DNA of 64,000 bases from an uncultured Flavobacteriales bacterium (GTDB taxonomy: Bacteria; Bacteroidota; Bacteroidia; Flavobacteriales_D; Sanyastnellaceae), in NCBI GenBank assembly GCA_938082505.1, contig CALLLH010000005.1:1-64000 (forward strand), written 5' to 3'. Within the stretch, counting starts at the first letter, position 1; the number at the start of each line of letters is the position of its first letter. A model generated the notes under the pieces. It worked only from the letters and a program-made list of their open reading frames with translations, was not told the DNA's origin and ran no database searches. Positions 28,522 through 38,503 of the stretch are shown in pieces. The position numbers and the translations under genes were made by a program.

Positions 28522-31500
28522 ATGATGCGGGGTTTCACGGGCATGTTCCTTTTGTTGGCGGCAAACGCTGCGGCCCAGGTACGCTTCGTGCCCAATGAGG
28601 GGCAATGGGGCCCTGAAGTGCACCATCAGGCAGAGGTCAAGGGCGGCGGAATCCAAATCCAGGAAAACGGCTGGACCTGCTGGCAATGGGCGCCTCAAAT
28701 GGACACCCCGATCAATGGAGACCCCCACCATGCCGGGTCCCGGAAGGGCGTCGTCTGGCAGGCGCGCTTCAGCGGCGGCACCCCCGTTGAATCCGATGCC
28801 TGGGACGCCCATGAAACCGCTCCGGACCGGATGCACTTCTACCTGTCCGACGACCCGGAACACTGGGCAGAACAAGTCCAGCCTGCCGGGCGCATTGAAG
28901 CCGAAGGGCCTTGGCCCGGCGTGTCACTGCGATGGAGGGGCACCCGGAAAGGCCAACCCAAATTCGAATTCACCGTGGCGCCCGGCACCGACCCGGCAGT
29001 CGTCGGTTGGACCTACATGGGCATTCAGCCCTTGGTGGAGCCCGATGGTCGATTGAAGCTGCAGCACCCCCTGCACGATCCTGACCGCGAGTTCCTTGCC
29101 CACCTCGAACGGCCCCTCGCGTTCCAGGTGCTCGAGGATGGCACCTTCATCTCCATTCCCTGCAAATACTCAGTGCAAGGCCAAGAGGTCCGCCTGACCG
29201 TGGGAGAGTACAACACAGCCCTTCCCCTCGTCCTGGACCCGGAAATCTCATTCTCGACCTTCGCCGGATCGACTGGAGACAACTTCGGCACCACGGCAAG
29301 CAACGGTCCGAACGGTTCCCTCGTGGGGGGCACCGTGGCCTTTGCCCCCGGTTACCCCACCACGCCGGACGCCTTGCAATCGACAATGGGCACCTTTTCG
29401 GACGGCATCAGCCACATGGCCCTCACCGTATTCAGCCCGGACGGAACCTCCTTGCTGTACAGCACCTACCTCGGCGGCAGCCACGCCGACATCCCACACA
29501 GCCTCGCCTACAATGAGAATTGGGGCCAGATTGTGCTCTTCGGCACCACCGGGTCCAACGACTTCCCCACCACTGCCGGATCATATCAGCCTGACATGGC
29601 GGAGGGCCCCGCCTCGGACATCACGATCTATGGCGTGGACCCCCAGCCCAATGGCGTCGACTGTTGCCTGCTGACCTTGGACGGAGGGGACTTCACCCTC
29701 AACGCCTCCACCTTTTTCGGCGGATCCGGGATTGACGGAATCAACAGCTCAGTCAACCTTCGGGCGAACTTCGGTGACTTCTATCGCGGACAGGTGGACA
29801 TCGGGCCGGACGGATCGATCTGGCTCGCCACCACAACCACCTCCGATGACCTGAACCTTCCGGGAAGTCCAGCTGTTGCCGGCGGTTTCGAAGCGCTCAT
29901 AGCAGGGTTCGATGCGGACCTGACTACCCTTTTGTGCGGCAGGACCTTCGGGGGTGCAGGCCATGACGCCGCGTACAGCATTGAAGTCGCCCCGGACAAC
30001 TCCTTCGGGGCCTTTGGGAACCTCGACATCCTTGTGGGTGGAGGCACCACTTCCCCATCACTGCCTTTCCCGAATGGCGGGATTCAGCCTTCGCCTGAAG
30101 GCTACACCGAAGGTTGGATTGCCCGTTTCACGGCCGGACCGGATGACCTGACCGTCCAGCACGGCACCTTTCATGGCCTGACCGACTACGACCAGATCTA
30201 TTTCGTTCAACGCGACGCGACGGGCCGACCCTACGCGTTCGGCCAGGCCCGCACGGGAATGCCCATCATCGGAGATGTCTATTCCAACCCCGGCAGCGGA
30301 CAGTACATCACCTGTTTTTTCGAGGACCTCAGCGACATCCATTGGCAAACCACCATCGGCACGGGATCCGGAAACATCGACATCAGCCCGACGGCCTTCC
30401 TCGTGAGCGAATGCGAACAGGTCTACATCAGCGGATGGGGCGGGCAGACCAACGCCACGGGCGGGACAGCCGATGTGGCCGGCAGCACCACTTATGGACT
30501 TCCGCTGACCGACAGTCCGTTCCAATCCAGCACGGACGGCAGTGATTTCTACCTCGCCGTGCTCGCCCCGAACGCGACGGACCTCGTGTACGCGACCTAT
30601 TTCGGAGGCAGTTTCGCCAATGAACACGTGGACGGCGGTTCCTCCCGTTTCGATCCCAACGGCACGGTCTACCAGGCGGCATGTGCCGGCTGCGGCAGCA
30701 TGAACGACTTCCCCTCCACTCCCGGCGCTTGGAGTCCGGACAATCCAAGTCCGAACTGCAACATGGGGGTCTTCAAGTTCGAATTGGGCAAACTGAACGC
30801 CAACATCGACATCGACGGCCCAGACCAGTTCTGTCAGGGCGAAAGCGTCCAATTTGAAAACTTCACGGCAGGCCCCGCGGCATTTACCTGGGACTTCGGG
30901 GACGCGACATTCAGCAACGAGGTAGCCCCGCTGCACCTCTATGGGCTCAACGGCACCTTTGAGGTGGAGGTCATTGCAGAGGACACCACCGGATGTCTGG
31001 AGGCGGATACGGCCTATGTGACGGTGACCATTGCTCCCAATGCAGACCCCCAAATCGAGCCCGTGGAGCCGCTCTGTCTCGGGGACGACCTGCAATTGAC
31101 CGGCAGTGGCAACGGCGAATTGAGTTGGTTTCCTCCTGTCGGATTGAGTGCCACGGATGTCCCCAATCCTACGGCAAACCCCACCACCACCACCACCTAC
31201 ACCCTGACCGACATCACCCTGTGTGGCACCGAAACCACAGAAGTCACCCTCGAGGTCATCGACATGGCCACCTCCACGAGCGGAGACACCCAAATCTGTC
31301 TGGGCGATGTCGCTCCGCTCTCCGTGACGAGCCCATTGCCCGATGCCCCCACGTGGACCTACACTTGGTTTCCTCCGGATGGCCTGTCCGATCCTTTTTC
31401 CGCAAATCCACTGGCATCTCCGACCAATTCCACCACTTATTCGGTGACGGTAACGTCATCCGAGGGGTGCCTCCGCGAACACGACATCACCGTGGATGTC

Positions 31501-32556
31501 GTGGCCTCTGCACCCGGCGGCAACACCTATCCCACAGTGGACCTGTGTGACGGTCAGTCGACCCTCCTCTCGGCCGAGGACGGCAACGCCTGGACCTGGA
31601 CACCGGCCACCGGCCTCAACAACCCCTCGAGCCAGAACCCCATCGCCAACCCTGTGGAATCCACCACCTATTCTGTCGACATCACCAACCTGTGTGGCAC
31701 AGGCACCGATCTGGTCACCGTCAACGTCATCGTGCCGGAGGCCTTCGCAGAACCCGGTGGGTGGGTGTGCGCAGGTGAACCCTTCCCGGTGGCCGCATCC
31801 GGAGGAGTGAGCTACCAATGGGTGCCCGGAGCATTGGTCACCCAACCCGGCGCCGCCGAAACCACTGTGGTGACCGAAACCTCCCAAACGTTCACGGCAT
31901 ACGTGACCGATGCCGATGGCTGCGTCGCCACCGCCGAAGTCACGGTGCAGGTCTGGCCCCGGCCAACCGTTGAGGCCGGACCCGATCAGCGCAACGACTG
32001 GCTCGAACCCACTTTCCTTTACGGTTCCGTCGAAGGCGCCCCCATTGACTCCCTCTGGTGGAGCCCATCAACACCGCTCTCCTGTTCGGATTGCCTCATC
32101 CCGGAAGTGATCCTCCAGGAGGACGGTACATTCACGTTGCACGTCATTGACACCAACGGCTGCCGTTCTGCGGATGTCGTACAGGTTGAATTCCGCTACC
32201 CCCTCTACGTCCCTTCCGGGTTCACCCCGGATGATGACGGCGTCAATGACGGTTGGCGTCCGGAAGGCCATTGGCTCAATGGGGCCGGCACCTACATTCT
32301 TGGTTTGCCGGATGGCACCATCCTCCCGGGTTACCGCGTCGAAATCTGGGACCGGTGGGGCACCCTCATCTGGGCCTCCATAGACCCAAGGGCGTATTGG
32401 ACGGGTGGCGTGGGCGGTCCCGGCATGGCCGAAGGGGTGAGCTCCGTCGGCAAGGGCCAACACAGCGCTCCATCCGGAGTCTACACCTGGCGCGTTTTCT
32501 TCCCGACCAGCAAGGGACTGGAAACCCGGCAGGGAAAAGTCACCCTATTGCGCTGA
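28522..32556 (+). CDS. large secreted protein: DUF7948/SBBP-type N-terminus, PKD-like domains, gliding-motility-associated (T9SS type B) C-terminal domain
   Basis: Signal peptide MMRGFTGMFLLLAANAAAQ; VRFVPNEGQWGPEV; FTWDFGDATFSNEVAPLHLYGLNGTFEVEVIA (PKD); C-term YVPSGFTPDDDGVNDGW...VEIWDRWGTLIW...GVYTWRVFF. Confidence 0.85.
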   Translation: MMRGFTGMFLLLAANAAAQVRFVPNEGQWGPEVHHQAEVKGGGIQIQENGWTCWQWAPQMDTPINGDPHHAGSRKGVVWQARFSGGTPVESDAWDAHETAPDRMHFYLSDDPEHWAEQVQPAGRIEAEGPWPGVSLRWRGTRKGQPKFEFTVAPGTDPAVVGWTYMGIQPLVEPDGRLKLQHPLHDPDREFLAHLERPLAFQVLEDGTFISIPCKYSVQGQEVRLTVGEYNTALPLVLDPEISFSTFAGSTGDNFGTTASNGPNGSLVGGTVAFAPGYPTTPDALQSTMGTFSDGISHMALTVFSPDGTSLLYSTYLGGSHADIPHSLAYNENWGQIVLFGTTGSNDFPTTAGSYQPDMAEGPASDITIYGVDPQPNGVDCCLLTLDGGDFTLNASTFFGGSGIDGINSSVNLRANFGDFYRGQVDIGPDGSIWLATTTTSDDLNLPGSPAVAGGFEALIAGFDADLTTLLCGRTFGGAGHDAAYSIEVAPDNSFGAFGNLDILVGGGTTSPSLPFPNGGIQPSPEGYTEGWIARFTAGPDDLTVQHGTFHGLTDYDQIYFVQRDATGRPYAFGQARTGMPIIGDVYSNPGSGQYITCFFEDLSDIHWQTTIGTGSGNIDISPTAFLVSECEQVYISGWGGQTNATGGTADVAGSTTYGLPLTDSPFQSSTDGSDFYLAVLAPNATDLVYATYFGGSFANEHVDGGSSRFDPNGTVYQAACAGCGSMNDFPSTPGAWSPDNPSPNCNMGVFKFELGKLNANIDIDGPDQFCQGESVQFENFTAGPAAFTWDFGDATFSNEVAPLHLYGLNGTFEVEVIAEDTTGCLEADTAYVTVTIAPNADPQIEPVEPLCLGDDLQLTGSGNGELSWFPPVGLSATDVPNPTANPTTTTTYTLTDITLCGTETTEVTLEVIDMATSTSGDTQICLGDVAPLSVTSPLPDAPTWTYTWFPPDGLSDPFSANPLASPTNSTTYSVTVTSSEGCLREHDITVDVVASAPGGNTYPTVDLCDGQSTLLSAEDGNAWTWTPATGLNNPSSQNPIANPVESTTYSVDITNLCGTGTDLVTVNVIVPEAFAEPGGWVCAGEPFPVAASGGVSYQWVPGALVTQPGAAETTVVTETSQTFTAYVTDADGCVATAEVTVQVWPRPTVEAGPDQRNDWLEPTFLYGSVEGAPIDSLWWSPSTPLSCSDCLIPEVILQEDGTFTLHVIDTNGCRSADVVQVEFRYPLYVPSGFTPDDDGVNDGWRPEGHWLNGAGTYILGLPDGTILPGYRVEIWDRWGTLIWASIDPRAYWTGGVGGPGMAEGVSSVGKGQHSAPSGVYTWRVFFPTSKGLETRQGKVTLLR

Positions 32557-32562
32557 ACGGAT

Positions 32563-33435
32563 TCAGCGCAGAATGAGGTCGGTGGTCGCGATGCGCTCTG
32601 CTCCGTCGACCAGGTGCACGGTGTACACCCCCGGTTCGAAGGGCGCTGCGGCCGTGAAGAAGATGCACGCTTCCATGCGCTCTCCAGTGTAATCCAACAT
32701 GCGCGCCGCTGAAGCCGGAACACCTCCTGGCATGGCCACGGGGTCGCGATCTCCCGGTGGAAGGAGTCGCCCGTTCGGATCGACCACCTCCAGGAACAAA
32801 GTGCGCTCACCCTTCTCGGCAATCCTGTTCTCCAACAGCGTGAAACAGGTCTTGATCATCTCGGCACGCTTTGCCCGCGTCGTCTCGCGCTGGGAGCCCG
32901 TGGTGGCCACCCGGATGGCCACAGGATTCAGGTCCATGGCCTGCAATACCCGCCCCGCCTCGATGATCTCCTCCATGTCATCCTGCTTCCGCTCCAATGC
33001 ATCGTTGCGCTCGGTAACCACCGCCACCTGATTGGCCATGGCATCGCGTTCCTCCTGCAATGCTATGTTCAGCTGGTTCAAAGAATCAATGGTCACCACA
33101 TAGCCCTGCATGATGCGCCGCAAGGTCTCCGCCTCCTTCTTCAATTTCGAAACACTGTAATTGCGGTCCCTGACCTTGCTGATCAACCCCTCGATCTCAC
33201 TCCGCTGTGCGGCCATCTCAGCCATCATCAGCGAATTCTCCGTCTGCAAAGTGTCATAGCTGAACCGCAACTTCTGTAAGTCGAGGTCCAGGCTCTGCCG
33301 CTCCAACTCGCCGGCATTGATTTCCTCCGTCTGAACGTCAATGGTGGTGCCCTGCTGGGACACCTTGAATCCCAGATAACCCGCAGTACCGGCCAACACT
33401 GCTATGATCAAGAGATAAGTCGATCGCTGTTCCAT
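32563..33435 (-). CDS. single-pass membrane coiled-coil protein of unknown function
   Basis: N-terminal TM (YLLIIAVLAGTAGYLGF) followed by ~150 aa heptad-rich coiled coil and a beta-rich C-terminal region. Confidence 0.65.
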   Translation of the reverse strand: MEQRSTYLLIIAVLAGTAGYLGFKVSQQGTTIDVQTEEINAGELERQSLDLDLQKLRFSYDTLQTENSLMMAEMAAQRSEIEGLISKVRDRNYSVSKLKKEAETLRRIMQGYVVTIDSLNQLNIALQEERDAMANQVAVVTERNDALERKQDDMEEIIEAGRVLQAMDLNPVAIRVATTGSQRETTRAKRAEMIKTCFTLLENRIAEKGERTLFLEVVDPNGRLLPPGDRDPVAMPGGVPASAARMLDYTGERMEACIFFTAAAPFEPGVYTVHLVDGAERIATTDLILR

Positions 33436-33516
33436 GGGTACAATCAACGCAACAATCGGACCACTTCGCATCCGGGCATGGCCGAATCCGAACAGGAAGG
33501 CGTGCGTAGTCCTCCC

Positions 33517-33888
33517 TCAACGAAGCAGCGGATAGAACGCGTCCTGTGTGTGCAAAACCCGATGGCCGTATCGGTTTCTCAGGATGGCCAACACGTCGAA
33601 CCGCACCTCAAGGTCCCATTCCGGGTGCACCGCCAAAAAAGCCCGTGCCGCCAAGATGAGCCTCTCCTGCTGGGCCTTCGACACCATGCGGTGCCAACCC
33701 ACCTGCACCGGCTCAGTGCGCGTCTTGACCTCCACCACCACGAGCCAAGGTCCATCCCGCACAAGCACGTCCACCTCAAGCCTGCCACGGCGCCAATTCC
33801 GAGCAAGAATTTCCCAACCCAATCCTATGATGTGCTGCACCGCCACTTCCTCGCCCCACCTTCCCAGCCCCTGCTTCAACGTCTCCAT
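33517..33888 (-). CDS. YraN/UPF0102 family protein (endonuclease-like)
   Basis: METLKQGLGRWGEEVAVQHIIGLGWEILARNWRRGRLEVDVLVRDGPWLVVVEVKTR. Confidence 0.88.
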   Translation of the reverse strand: METLKQGLGRWGEEVAVQHIIGLGWEILARNWRRGRLEVDVLVRDGPWLVVVEVKTRTEPVQVGWHRMVSKAQQERLILAARAFLAVHPEWDLEVRFDVLAILRNRYGHRVLHTQDAFYPLLR

Positions 33889-33939
33889 GGCATGAAAATG
33901 GCCTGCACATCGCAGCCCGGTTCTACTTTCGTCGCCTTG

Positions 33940-34944
33940 ATGTACCGACGCCTTTCCCCCTTTTGCCATCGTTCTCGGTGGACAGCGCTGGTCCTGATGC
34001 TGTGGGCCCACGGGGGGCAGGCAGGGGCGCAAACCGGGTCCCGGGCCATGGGCCAGGCCATCGGGTGGGTGGAAACCCCGAAAGCAGACGGCAAGTGGTA
34101 CGTCCATTGGGGCTACCACAGGGCAGAATATGGAAAGACGGACCTTCGCTTGATCGGGCCCGGTGTGGACCTGACCTTCCACGACCTCAAGGGCACCGAC
34201 ATGCCGGCGCCTTTCGACCCGAAAGTGCACCTCAATCCGGCAGCATTGACCATTCCCCAATTCAATGCCCGCGTGGGACACAAAGTCCGAGAGGGCACGT
34301 TGGTTCCCGGGGCGCTCTGGATCAGTGCGGGCTGGGACCACCTCAAATACAAGGTCCCACACTCGGTCCACCAGGTCAGCGGTTACATCGACAGCGCCGT
34401 ATACAGCCATGCTCCCTTCGATTGGGCCTGGCGCGAATTCAACTTCGAGCATTCGGACGGCATGAACTTCATCCGAGTGGCCGCCGAACGCGACTTCACC
34501 TTTGGCCGGGCCGCCAGAACCCGACAAACGTGGGATACGGCCCAAAGGAAATGGCAATTCGGAATCCAGACGGCCGCGAGCGCGGGTGTGATCCTCAGTG
34601 CCACGGATGTTCGCTGGATGGGGATACGGACCAAGCATTTCTGGCATGTCAGCGGCTGGGGCGTCAGCAGCAGCGCGGGCGCATGGGTCCAATACGGACG
34701 GTTCCGCATGCTGGCGAGGGCCCAGGCGGGATGGATCAACATAGGAAATGGCAAGTTTCTGGCTTCACAGGATTTAAGTGGCGAAACCCCCACCGTAGAG
34801 GGGGCCGAAGCAGCCCTGCTCGACGCGAGTTCCTCGCGGCACGCGATGACCTTCCTTGAACGCGGCATTACCGTCGCCTACCTCTTCGGCCGCAAGGGCA
34901 GGCCCGCTTCGGATGAACGCATCCGGGTCGCTCCTGGGCGTTGA
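33940..34944 (+). CDS. secreted/outer membrane protein of unknown function
   Basis: Signal peptide MYRRLSPFCHRSRWTALVLMLWAHGGQAGAQ; aromatic beta-rich sequence (GKWYVHWGYHRAEYGKTDLRLIG); alternative start ATG 33898. Confidence 0.6.
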   Translation: MYRRLSPFCHRSRWTALVLMLWAHGGQAGAQTGSRAMGQAIGWVETPKADGKWYVHWGYHRAEYGKTDLRLIGPGVDLTFHDLKGTDMPAPFDPKVHLNPAALTIPQFNARVGHKVREGTLVPGALWISAGWDHLKYKVPHSVHQVSGYIDSAVYSHAPFDWAWREFNFEHSDGMNFIRVAAERDFTFGRAARTRQTWDTAQRKWQFGIQTAASAGVILSATDVRWMGIRTKHFWHVSGWGVSSSAGAWVQYGRFRMLARAQAGWINIGNGKFLASQDLSGETPTVEGAEAALLDASSSRHAMTFLERGITVAYLFGRKGRPASDERIRVAPGR

Positions 34945-34994
34945 TTTCCAGAGGGCCGGGCTCCCTATCTTCGCAGGCCACTGCGACCGCCCCT

Positions 34995-35981
34995 ATGTCC
35001 GAACAACCCCGATCCCGCCGTCCTCAGCGCACAGGCCGCTCCGAGAACCCCAACCGAAAACGTCCAGGAAGTACGGATGGTGGGGCCGAAAAGCGGGGCT
35101 TCGGCAGCCGGAAAACCCTCTCCGACTCCACTGGGGAAGCGGCACGCAAGGAACCCGGCCGCGGCCCGAAATCCGCTGGAAAACATAAAACAGACCGGAC
35201 GCGCTCGGGAAAGCCGGCCCACTTCAAGTCCAAGCCCAAGAAAAGAGCGCCGCTGAAGGACCCCAGCGCCCCGATCCGCTTGAACAAGTTCATCTCCAAC
35301 TCAGGTGTTTGCGCCCGAAGGGAGGCCGATCTGCTCATCACCGCCGGTGCGGTAACCGTCAATGGTGAAGTCATCACAGCCTTGGGCGCCAAAGTGCTGC
35401 GTTCCGATGAGGTCATCGTCGAGGGCCAACGCATCAAGCCCGAAGCGAAACGCTATGTCATCCTGAACAAGCCCAAGAACTTCCTGGGTACGGCAGGGGA
35501 CAAACAGGGCAGAAGAACCGTCATGGACCTCATCCGCAACGCCACACGCGAAGCGGTGCTGCCCATCGACAAGGTCGAACGCATGGACACCGGGCTCCTG
35601 TTGTTCACGAACGACCCGGAATTGACAGAGCGCATGCGCATGCCCGGAACCCGTGTCCGTCAGTTGTTCCATGTCACCCTGCGGCAGAAAGCGCGCCAGG
35701 ATCACCTCGACGCGATGATGGAAGGCGTGGAAATCGAAGGGCAGCGCTACAAGGTGGAGGCCGCCCACTTCATCGACCCCGAGAAGCAACCGCGCGAAAT
35801 CGGAATCGAAATCCACTCCAACCGACCAAAGGCCCTGACCCGCCTGCTGAACCACCTGGGATATGATGTTGACCGTCTGGACAGGACCACCTTGGGTCCC
35901 TTGACCAAAAAGGACCTGCCTCGAGGGCATTGGCGCCTGCTGACGGAGGAAGAATTGAATCTTCTGCGTATATCCCTCTGA
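34995..35981 (+). CDS. rRNA pseudouridine synthase (RluB/RsuA family) with basic N-terminal extension
   Basis: S4 domain IRLNKFISNSGVCARREADLLITAGAVTVNG; catalytic KVERMDTGLLLFTND; Arg/Lys-rich ~90 aa N-terminus. Confidence 0.9.
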   Translation: MSEQPRSRRPQRTGRSENPNRKRPGSTDGGAEKRGFGSRKTLSDSTGEAARKEPGRGPKSAGKHKTDRTRSGKPAHFKSKPKKRAPLKDPSAPIRLNKFISNSGVCARREADLLITAGAVTVNGEVITALGAKVLRSDEVIVEGQRIKPEAKRYVILNKPKNFLGTAGDKQGRRTVMDLIRNATREAVLPIDKVERMDTGLLLFTNDPELTERMRMPGTRVRQLFHVTLRQKARQDHLDAMMEGVEIEGQRYKVEAAHFIDPEKQPREIGIEIHSNRPKALTRLLNHLGYDVDRLDRTTLGPLTKKDLPRGHWRLLTEEELNLLRISL

Positions 35982-36003
35982 ACGATATTGCATCCACATC
36001 GCC

Positions 36004-36753
36004 GTGTCCGACAGCCTCGTCATCATACCGACCTACAACGAGAAGGAGAACATCCCCAGAATGCTGGAGACCGTCATGGCACTGGCACCCGGGCAGGGAG
36101 AACCCTTCCATGTCCTCGTCGTTGATGACGGGTCCCCTGACGGCACTGCAGACTTGGTTCGAGCAGCACAAGCAAAACACACCGGCCGCATCCACATCCT
36201 CGAGCGTTCAGGCAAACTGGGATTGGGCACCGCTTACATCGCCGGATTCAAATGGGGACTGGCAAAGGGATATGAATACCTGTTCGAGATGGACGCCGAC
36301 TTCAGCCACAACCCCCATGATCTCGAGCGGTTGAGGGCGGCCTGCATGGATGGCGCAGGAGTGGCGGTGGGATCGCGTTACACCAAAGGCGGGGGCGTAT
36401 CCAACTGGCCCTTCCACCGCATGGTCATGAGCTACGGCGCCTCCCTCTACGTGAACCTCATATTGGGTTTGGGGGTCAAGGATCCTACGGCAGGCTTCAA
36501 GTGCTACCGCGCCGAAACCTTGCGCACCATTCGACTGAATGACATCCACTTCGTCGGGTATGCCTTCCAGATTGAGATGAAATACAACGCCAAGCGGCTC
36601 GGTTTCACCATTTCGGAAGTGCCCATCACCTTCGTGGACCGCGAGTTGGGCACGTCGAAGATGAGCTTGAACATCTTCAGGGAGGCCTTTTTGGGTGTCC
36701 TGCAGATGCGCCGCTTCGATATCCGTCCCGCTGTCACCACGGCCCAGGCATGA
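36004..36753 (+). CDS. polyprenol monophosphomannose synthase-like GT2 glycosyltransferase
   Basis: SLVIIPTYNEKENIPRMLETV, VLVVDDGSPDGTADLV, LFEMDADFSHNP, GSRYTKGG; GTG start. Confidence 0.88.
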   Translation: MSDSLVIIPTYNEKENIPRMLETVMALAPGQGEPFHVLVVDDGSPDGTADLVRAAQAKHTGRIHILERSGKLGLGTAYIAGFKWGLAKGYEYLFEMDADFSHNPHDLERLRAACMDGAGVAVGSRYTKGGGVSNWPFHRMVMSYGASLYVNLILGLGVKDPTAGFKCYRAETLRTIRLNDIHFVGYAFQIEMKYNAKRLGFTISEVPITFVDRELGTSKMSLNIFREAFLGVLQMRRFDIRPAVTTAQA

Positions 36754-38129
36754 AGCACCTGTTCAGCGGGGCGCGACTCGTCCACGAAGGCCGCACAGAA
36801 ACCGCTGACCTGCTCGTGGTCGATTCCAACATCGCCGCAGTCGGTCCGGACCTCAGGAAATCGGAAAACCCCGCCATCGCAGCGCAAGCGCAACAGGCCA
36901 CCCTGCACGACTGCAGGGGCCTTGATCTTCTGCCAGGCCTCATCGACGACCAGGTCCACTTCCGGGAACCGGGATTGACGCACAAAGCCGAAATCGCCAC
37001 CGAATCACGCGCAGCCGTCGCGGGTGGGGTCACATCCTTCATGGAGATGCCCAATACCGTCCCACAATCCCTGACCCAGGAATTGCTTCAGGACAAGTAC
37101 GATCGGGCGGCACAGGTCAGTCCCGCGAACTACAGCTTCTTCATGGGCGCCTCGAATGGAAACCTCGAGCAGGTCCTCAAAACCGACCCCCGCACCGTAT
37201 GTGGGGTCAAGGTGTTCATGGGCAGTTCCACTGGAGACATGCTGGTCGACGACGCCACCGTGCTCGAGGGCATCTTCCGGGAGTGTCCGATGCTCATTGC
37301 CACCCATTGCGAGGATGAAGCCACCATCCGGGCCAACGCCGCCGAGGCCAGAGCGCGTTTCGGGGACGACGTCCCGATTGCACAGCATCCCATCATCCGC
37401 AGCGCAGAGGCCTGTTATCGAAGCTCGTCGCGGGCCGTGGAACTGGCCGAGCGAACCGGTGCGCGGCTGCACGTCCTGCACATCTCCACCGCCCGGGAAC
37501 TGGGTCTGTTCGACGGCAAAAAATCCCTCTCGGAAAAGCGAATCACCGCCGAAGCCTGCACCCACCACCTCTGGTTCACTGACGCGGACTACGCCGAACG
37601 CGGCACCCGCATCAAATGGAACCCCGCCGTCAAGACCACTGAAGACCGGGCCGCCATCCGCGCTGCGCTCAAACCGGGCGGCGCCATCGATGTCCTCGCA
37701 ACTGACCACGCCCCGCACACCGCAGCGGAAAAGGCCAACAACTACTGGTCCGCCCCCTCCGGCGGACCCCTGGTTCAGCATGCTCTGGTCGCCCTGTACG
37801 AAGGCGTGGAACAAGGGTGGCTCGACCTCACCGACATCCCACGCCTGACCGCCCACCGCGTCGCCGAACTCTTCGACATTGAAGGACGGGGCTTCCTGCG
37901 TCCGGGATACTTCGCGGATTTCGTGCTGGTCGACCCCGCTTCTCCCTGGACCGTCACCGAGCAAGGATTGCTCAGCAAGTGCGGCTGGTCACCCTTCACG
38001 GGAGACCGGTTCTCCGCCCGAGTGGTGGGAACCTGGGTCAATGGAACACAAGTGTGGGATGGCGAACGGGTCCTCGAGCCCGAATCAGGTCAGGAACACG
38101 CAGGACGACGTTTGACGTTTGACCGATGA
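36750..38129 (+). CDS. pyrC: dihydroorotase
   Basis: LDLLPGLIDDQVHFREPGLTHKAEIATESRAAVAGGVTSFMEMPNT, LHISTARELGLF, LATDHAPHT; 4-nt ATGA overlap with upstream gene. Confidence 0.9.
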   Translation: MKHLFSGARLVHEGRTETADLLVVDSNIAAVGPDLRKSENPAIAAQAQQATLHDCRGLDLLPGLIDDQVHFREPGLTHKAEIATESRAAVAGGVTSFMEMPNTVPQSLTQELLQDKYDRAAQVSPANYSFFMGASNGNLEQVLKTDPRTVCGVKVFMGSSTGDMLVDDATVLEGIFRECPMLIATHCEDEATIRANAAEARARFGDDVPIAQHPIIRSAEACYRSSSRAVELAERTGARLHVLHISTARELGLFDGKKSLSEKRITAEACTHHLWFTDADYAERGTRIKWNPAVKTTEDRAAIRAALKPGGAIDVLATDHAPHTAAEKANNYWSAPSGGPLVQHALVALYEGVEQGWLDLTDIPRLTAHRVAELFDIEGRGFLRPGYFADFVLVDPASPWTVTEQGLLSKCGWSPFTGDRFSARVVGTWVNGTQVWDGERVLEPESGQEHAGRRLTFDR

Positions 38130-38497
38130 TCGGAAAGCGACATTTCCAATGGTTCCTGATCCCGGTCGCCATCGGCTTCACCTCATGCGATCCGAGGCCA
38201 CAGGATGACATTCCTCCCCGCTCGGACATCATGCTGGACCGAGTGGACTTCGTTCAGCTGCACGCCGAATTGCAACTGCTCGAAGCCGCCTACCGCCAGC
38301 GCATGTTGCAAGGCGGCGATCGGGATGCCAGCCGGGCGGCCCACCGGAAACGCATCCTTGACCAAGCCGGCGTAAGCGACTCCGCCTTCACCGCCACCTA
38401 TGAATGGTGGTACAGCCAACCTGAAGCCTTGCCGGAACTGCTTGAAGAGGTCAAGCAGCACCTGGATTCTATGGAGCGGAACAGCAAGTGGAATTGA
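38126..38497 (+). CDS. DUF4296-like predicted lipoprotein
   Basis: VAIGFTSCDPRP lipobox; LDRVDFVQLHAELQLLEAAYR...YEWWYSQPEALPELLEEV. Confidence 0.72.
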   Translation: MIGKRHFQWFLIPVAIGFTSCDPRPQDDIPPRSDIMLDRVDFVQLHAELQLLEAAYRQRMLQGGDRDASRAAHRKRILDQAGVSDSAFTATYEWWYSQPEALPELLEEVKQHLDSMERNSKWN

Positions 38498-38503
38498 CCC
38501 CCC

